Shown in pieces: positions 42,737 to 44,688 of a DNA stretch of 44,688 bases; position 1 is the first letter of the stretch, and every line of letters starts with the position of its first letter. Source of the DNA: an uncultured Rhodospirillales bacterium (lineage in GTDB: Bacteria; Pseudomonadota; Alphaproteobacteria; Acetobacterales; Acetobacteraceae). The stretch covers positions 1 through 44,688 of the forward strand of contig CAIPLM010000073.1 of NCBI GenBank assembly GCA_903865895.1. The letters run 5' to 3'. A model generated the notes under the pieces. The model did not search any database, was not told the DNA's origin, and saw only the letters and a program-made list of their open reading frames with translations. The position numbers and the translations under genes were made by a program.

Positions 42737-44688
42737 TGGACAACGCGATGCAGGAGGAAGCCGAGCGGCTGGTGGTGTTCATGCCCTCCGGCCGGCGCGG
42801 GCGGTTCAAAATCGGCACGCCGCTGCTCGATGCGGCGCGCACACTCGGCGTCTACGTCGAGAGCGTGTGCGGCGGGCGCGGCCTGTGCGGGCGCTGCCAG
42901 ATCGAGGTCGCCGAGGGTCATTTCGACAAGCTCGGCCTCACCAGCCGCGCCAGCCACCTCACGCCGCCCGGGGAGACCGAGGGGCGCTACCGCATCAAGC
43001 CGGGGCGCCGCCTGTCCTGCGCCGCCCGCGTGATGGGTGATCTGGTGGTGGACGTGCCGGCGGAATTCGCCGTCAACCGGCAAGTCGTCCGCAAGCGCGC
43101 CGAGACTCGCCGCATCGCACTCGATGCCGCGACACGGCTGGTGACAATATCGCTGCCGATGGCCGAGATGGAGCACCCGATCGGCGATGCCGACCGGCTG
43201 ATCGAGGCGATCGAGGCCGCCGCCGGTTATCGTGGCCTGCGCATGGATACCCCGATGCTGATGCTGGTGCAGGCAGCCATCGCCTCAGGCACCGTCACCG
43301 CCGCCGTGCACGAGGATGCCGACCGGCCGGTGGTGATCGCGCTGTGGCCCGGCACGCATACCGGCCTGTTCGGGGTCGCCTTCGATATCGGCTCGACCAC
43401 CATCGCCGGGCATTTGGTCGATCTCACCACCGGGCGCGCGGTAGCCTCGGCCGGCACATCCAACCCGCAGATCCGCTTCGGCGAGGATCTGATGAGCCGC
43501 GTCTCCTATCTCATGATGAACCCGGACGACCGCTTCGCGCTGACCGACGCGGTGCGCGGCGCCATCGCCACCCTGGTGTCGCGGCTGGCGGGGCAGGTCG
43601 GCATTCGCGAGACCGATATTCTGGAGGCGGTCTTCGTCGGCAACCCCGTGATGCACCACCTTTTCCTGGGCGTCGACCCGCGCGCCTTGGGCCAGGCACC
43701 CTTCGCCCTGGCGGTCTCCGGCGCGCTGCGCATGCCCGCCCGCGAGCTGGGCCTCACGCTCCATCCTGGCGCCCGCGTCTATCTGCCACCCTGCATCGCC
43801 GGCCATGTCGGCGCCGATGCCGCCGCCGTGGCGCTGGCCGACGGGCCGCAGCACCATGACGAGGTGACGCTGGTGATCGATGTCGGCACCAACGCCGAGA
43901 TCCTGCTCGGCAACCGCCAACGCGTGCTGGCGGCGAGTTCGCCGACCGGGCCGGCCTTCGAGGGCGCGCAGATTTCCGCCGGCCAGCGCGCCGCCCCCGG
44001 CGCCATCGAGCGGGTCCGGATTGACCCGGTGACCTTCGAGCCACGCATCAAGGTGCTCGGCGCCGATCCATGGTCGGACGAGGAGGGCTTCGCCGAAGCG
44101 GTCTCCGATATCGGCATCACCGGCATTTGCGGCTCCGGCATCATCGAGGCGGTGGCCGAACTGTTCCTGGCAGGGGTGGTGGCGGCGGATGGCACCATCA
44201 ACCCGGTGGCGTCCGACCGCATCCGCGCCACCGGGCGGACGTTCGACTACGTGCTGTGGCGCGGCGAGATCGAGATCGCGGTGACGCAGACCGATATCCG
44301 CGCCATCCAGCTCGCCAAGGGCGCGCTCTATGCCGGGGCGCGGCTGCTGATGGATCATCTCGGGGTCGACCACGTCGATCGCATCAAGCTGGCCGGCGCC
44401 TTCGGCAGTTATATCGAGCCAAAATATGCGATGGTGCTGGGCATGATCCCGGATTGCCCGCTGGAGAACGTCGCCGCGATCGGCAATGCCGCCGGAACGG
44501 GCGCGCGCATGGCGCTGCTCAACCGAGGCCATCGCGCCGAGGTGGAGGCGCTGGTGCGGCGGGTCGAGAAAATCGAGACGGCGCTGGAGCCGCGCTTTCA
44601 GGAGCATTTCGTGAACGCCATGGCGATGCCCAACGCGCTGGAGCCCTTCCCCCACCTCACCGCCGCGGTGGCGCTGCCGGCGGCGGCC
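42736..44688 (+). CDS. RamA-like ASKHA-domain ferredoxin protein (corrinoid reactivation), 3' end cut
   Basis: 651 codons are open to the window edge; the stop lies beyond. A plant-type [2Fe-2S] domain comes first (Cys45, Cys51, Cys54 in CGGRGLCGRC and Cys95 in RLSCAAR). An ASKHA/ATPase domain follows: FDIGSTTIAG (about 217-225), NPQIRFGEDLMSR, VIDVGTNAEILLG, TGPAFEGAQIS and GICGSGIIEAVAEL. RamA-type proteins use ATP and electrons to reduce inactive Co(II) corrinoid to Co(I). Here it would repair the B12-binding protein coded just across the divergent promoter, replacing the reactivation domain of MetH. Confidence 0.93.
   Translation, partial: MDNAMQEEAERLVVFMPSGRRGRFKIGTPLLDAARTLGVYVESVCGGRGLCGRCQIEVAEGHFDKLGLTSRASHLTPPGETEGRYRIKPGRRLSCAARVMGDLVVDVPAEFAVNRQVVRKRAETRRIALDAATRLVTISLPMAEMEHPIGDADRLIEAIEAAAGYRGLRMDTPMLMLVQAAIASGTVTAAVHEDADRPVVIALWPGTHTGLFGVAFDIGSTTIAGHLVDLTTGRAVASAGTSNPQIRFGEDLMSRVSYLMMNPDDRFALTDAVRGAIATLVSRLAGQVGIRETDILEAVFVGNPVMHHLFLGVDPRALGQAPFALAVSGALRMPARELGLTLHPGARVYLPPCIAGHVGADAAAVALADGPQHHDEVTLVIDVGTNAEILLGNRQRVLAASSPTGPAFEGAQISAGQRAAPGAIERVRIDPVTFEPRIKVLGADPWSDEEGFAEAVSDIGITGICGSGIIEAVAELFLAGVVAADGTINPVASDRIRATGRTFDYVLWRGEIEIAVTQTDIRAIQLAKGALYAGARLLMDHLGVDHVDRIKLAGAFGSYIEPKYAMVLGMIPDCPLENVAAIGNAAGTGARMALLNRGHRAEVEALVRRVEKIETALEPRFQEHFVNAMAMPNALEPFPHLTAAVALPAAA

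Overview
The window is high-GC DNA from an alphaproteobacterium. The alpha-type AatA aminotransferases, the Mg-type HemB, a rubredoxin-type 3-hydroxyanthranilate dioxygenase, a split B12 methyltransferase set and dense periplasmic-binding-protein transporters all point that way. The style of the intergenic palindromes suggests Rhodospirillales/Acetobacteraceae, but that placement is inference. I see no rRNA, tRNA, CRISPR array, integrase or transposase. Genes are tightly packed, often with 1-4 nt start/stop overlaps.

Layout. (1) 1-3245: end of a sensor kinase, an orphan peptide-type solute-binding protein and a TPR/glycosyltransferase-like protein. (2) 3386-7320: an M81 (MlrC-like) metallopeptidase converging on a carboxylesterase / MetX-like hydrolase pair. 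(3) 7454-11515: a putrescine/spermidine-type ABC transporter with two permeases but no ATPase; a NIPSNAP protein and a DUF1194 von Willebrand-like secreted protein lie between binding protein and permeases. (4) 11551-18550: tandem aspartate-type aminotransferases, a double GNAT protein, a sulfotransferase-like protein, a double CDGSH Fe-S protein, a creatininase-family amidohydrolase, a DapA-like lyase and another GNAT, all on the plus strand. (5) 18777-23063: an accessory patch with an HSL-type hydrolase, a ParDE toxin-antitoxin pair with a palindromic operator, a low-GC four-helix membrane protein bracketed by a GC-rich repeat, several REP-like palindromes, an 8-bp tandem repeat and two large hairpins sharing outer arms. 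(6) 23062-30328: a branched-chain-amino-acid-type (Liv) transporter operon with two binding proteins, one at each end, and a carboxylesterase inside it. (7) 30420-34122: a small coiled-coil/zinc-ribbon gene pair, then 3-hydroxyanthranilate dioxygenase, a second DapA-like lyase and a second peptide-type binding protein in one operon. (8) 34346-35211: a frameshifted beta-strand-repeat adhesin-like gene. (9) 35217-39860: hemB followed by a complete PotABCD-type transporter. (10) 39922-44688: a corrinoid C1 cluster: DUF1638, B12-binding protein, homocysteine S-methyltransferase and, divergently, a small 'virulence factor' family protein and a RamA-like ASKHA ferredoxin protein cut by the window end. 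Together these look like a methionine synthase split into separate proteins.

Metabolic theme: six solute-binding proteins, two ABC permease sets of the polyamine type and one of the Liv type, several serine hydrolases and amidohydrolase-type enzymes suggest a heterotroph scavenging amines, amides, esters and amino-acid derivatives. The least explained material is non-coding: at least five families of palindromic repeats, several showing arms that change together while their loop or flank is conserved.
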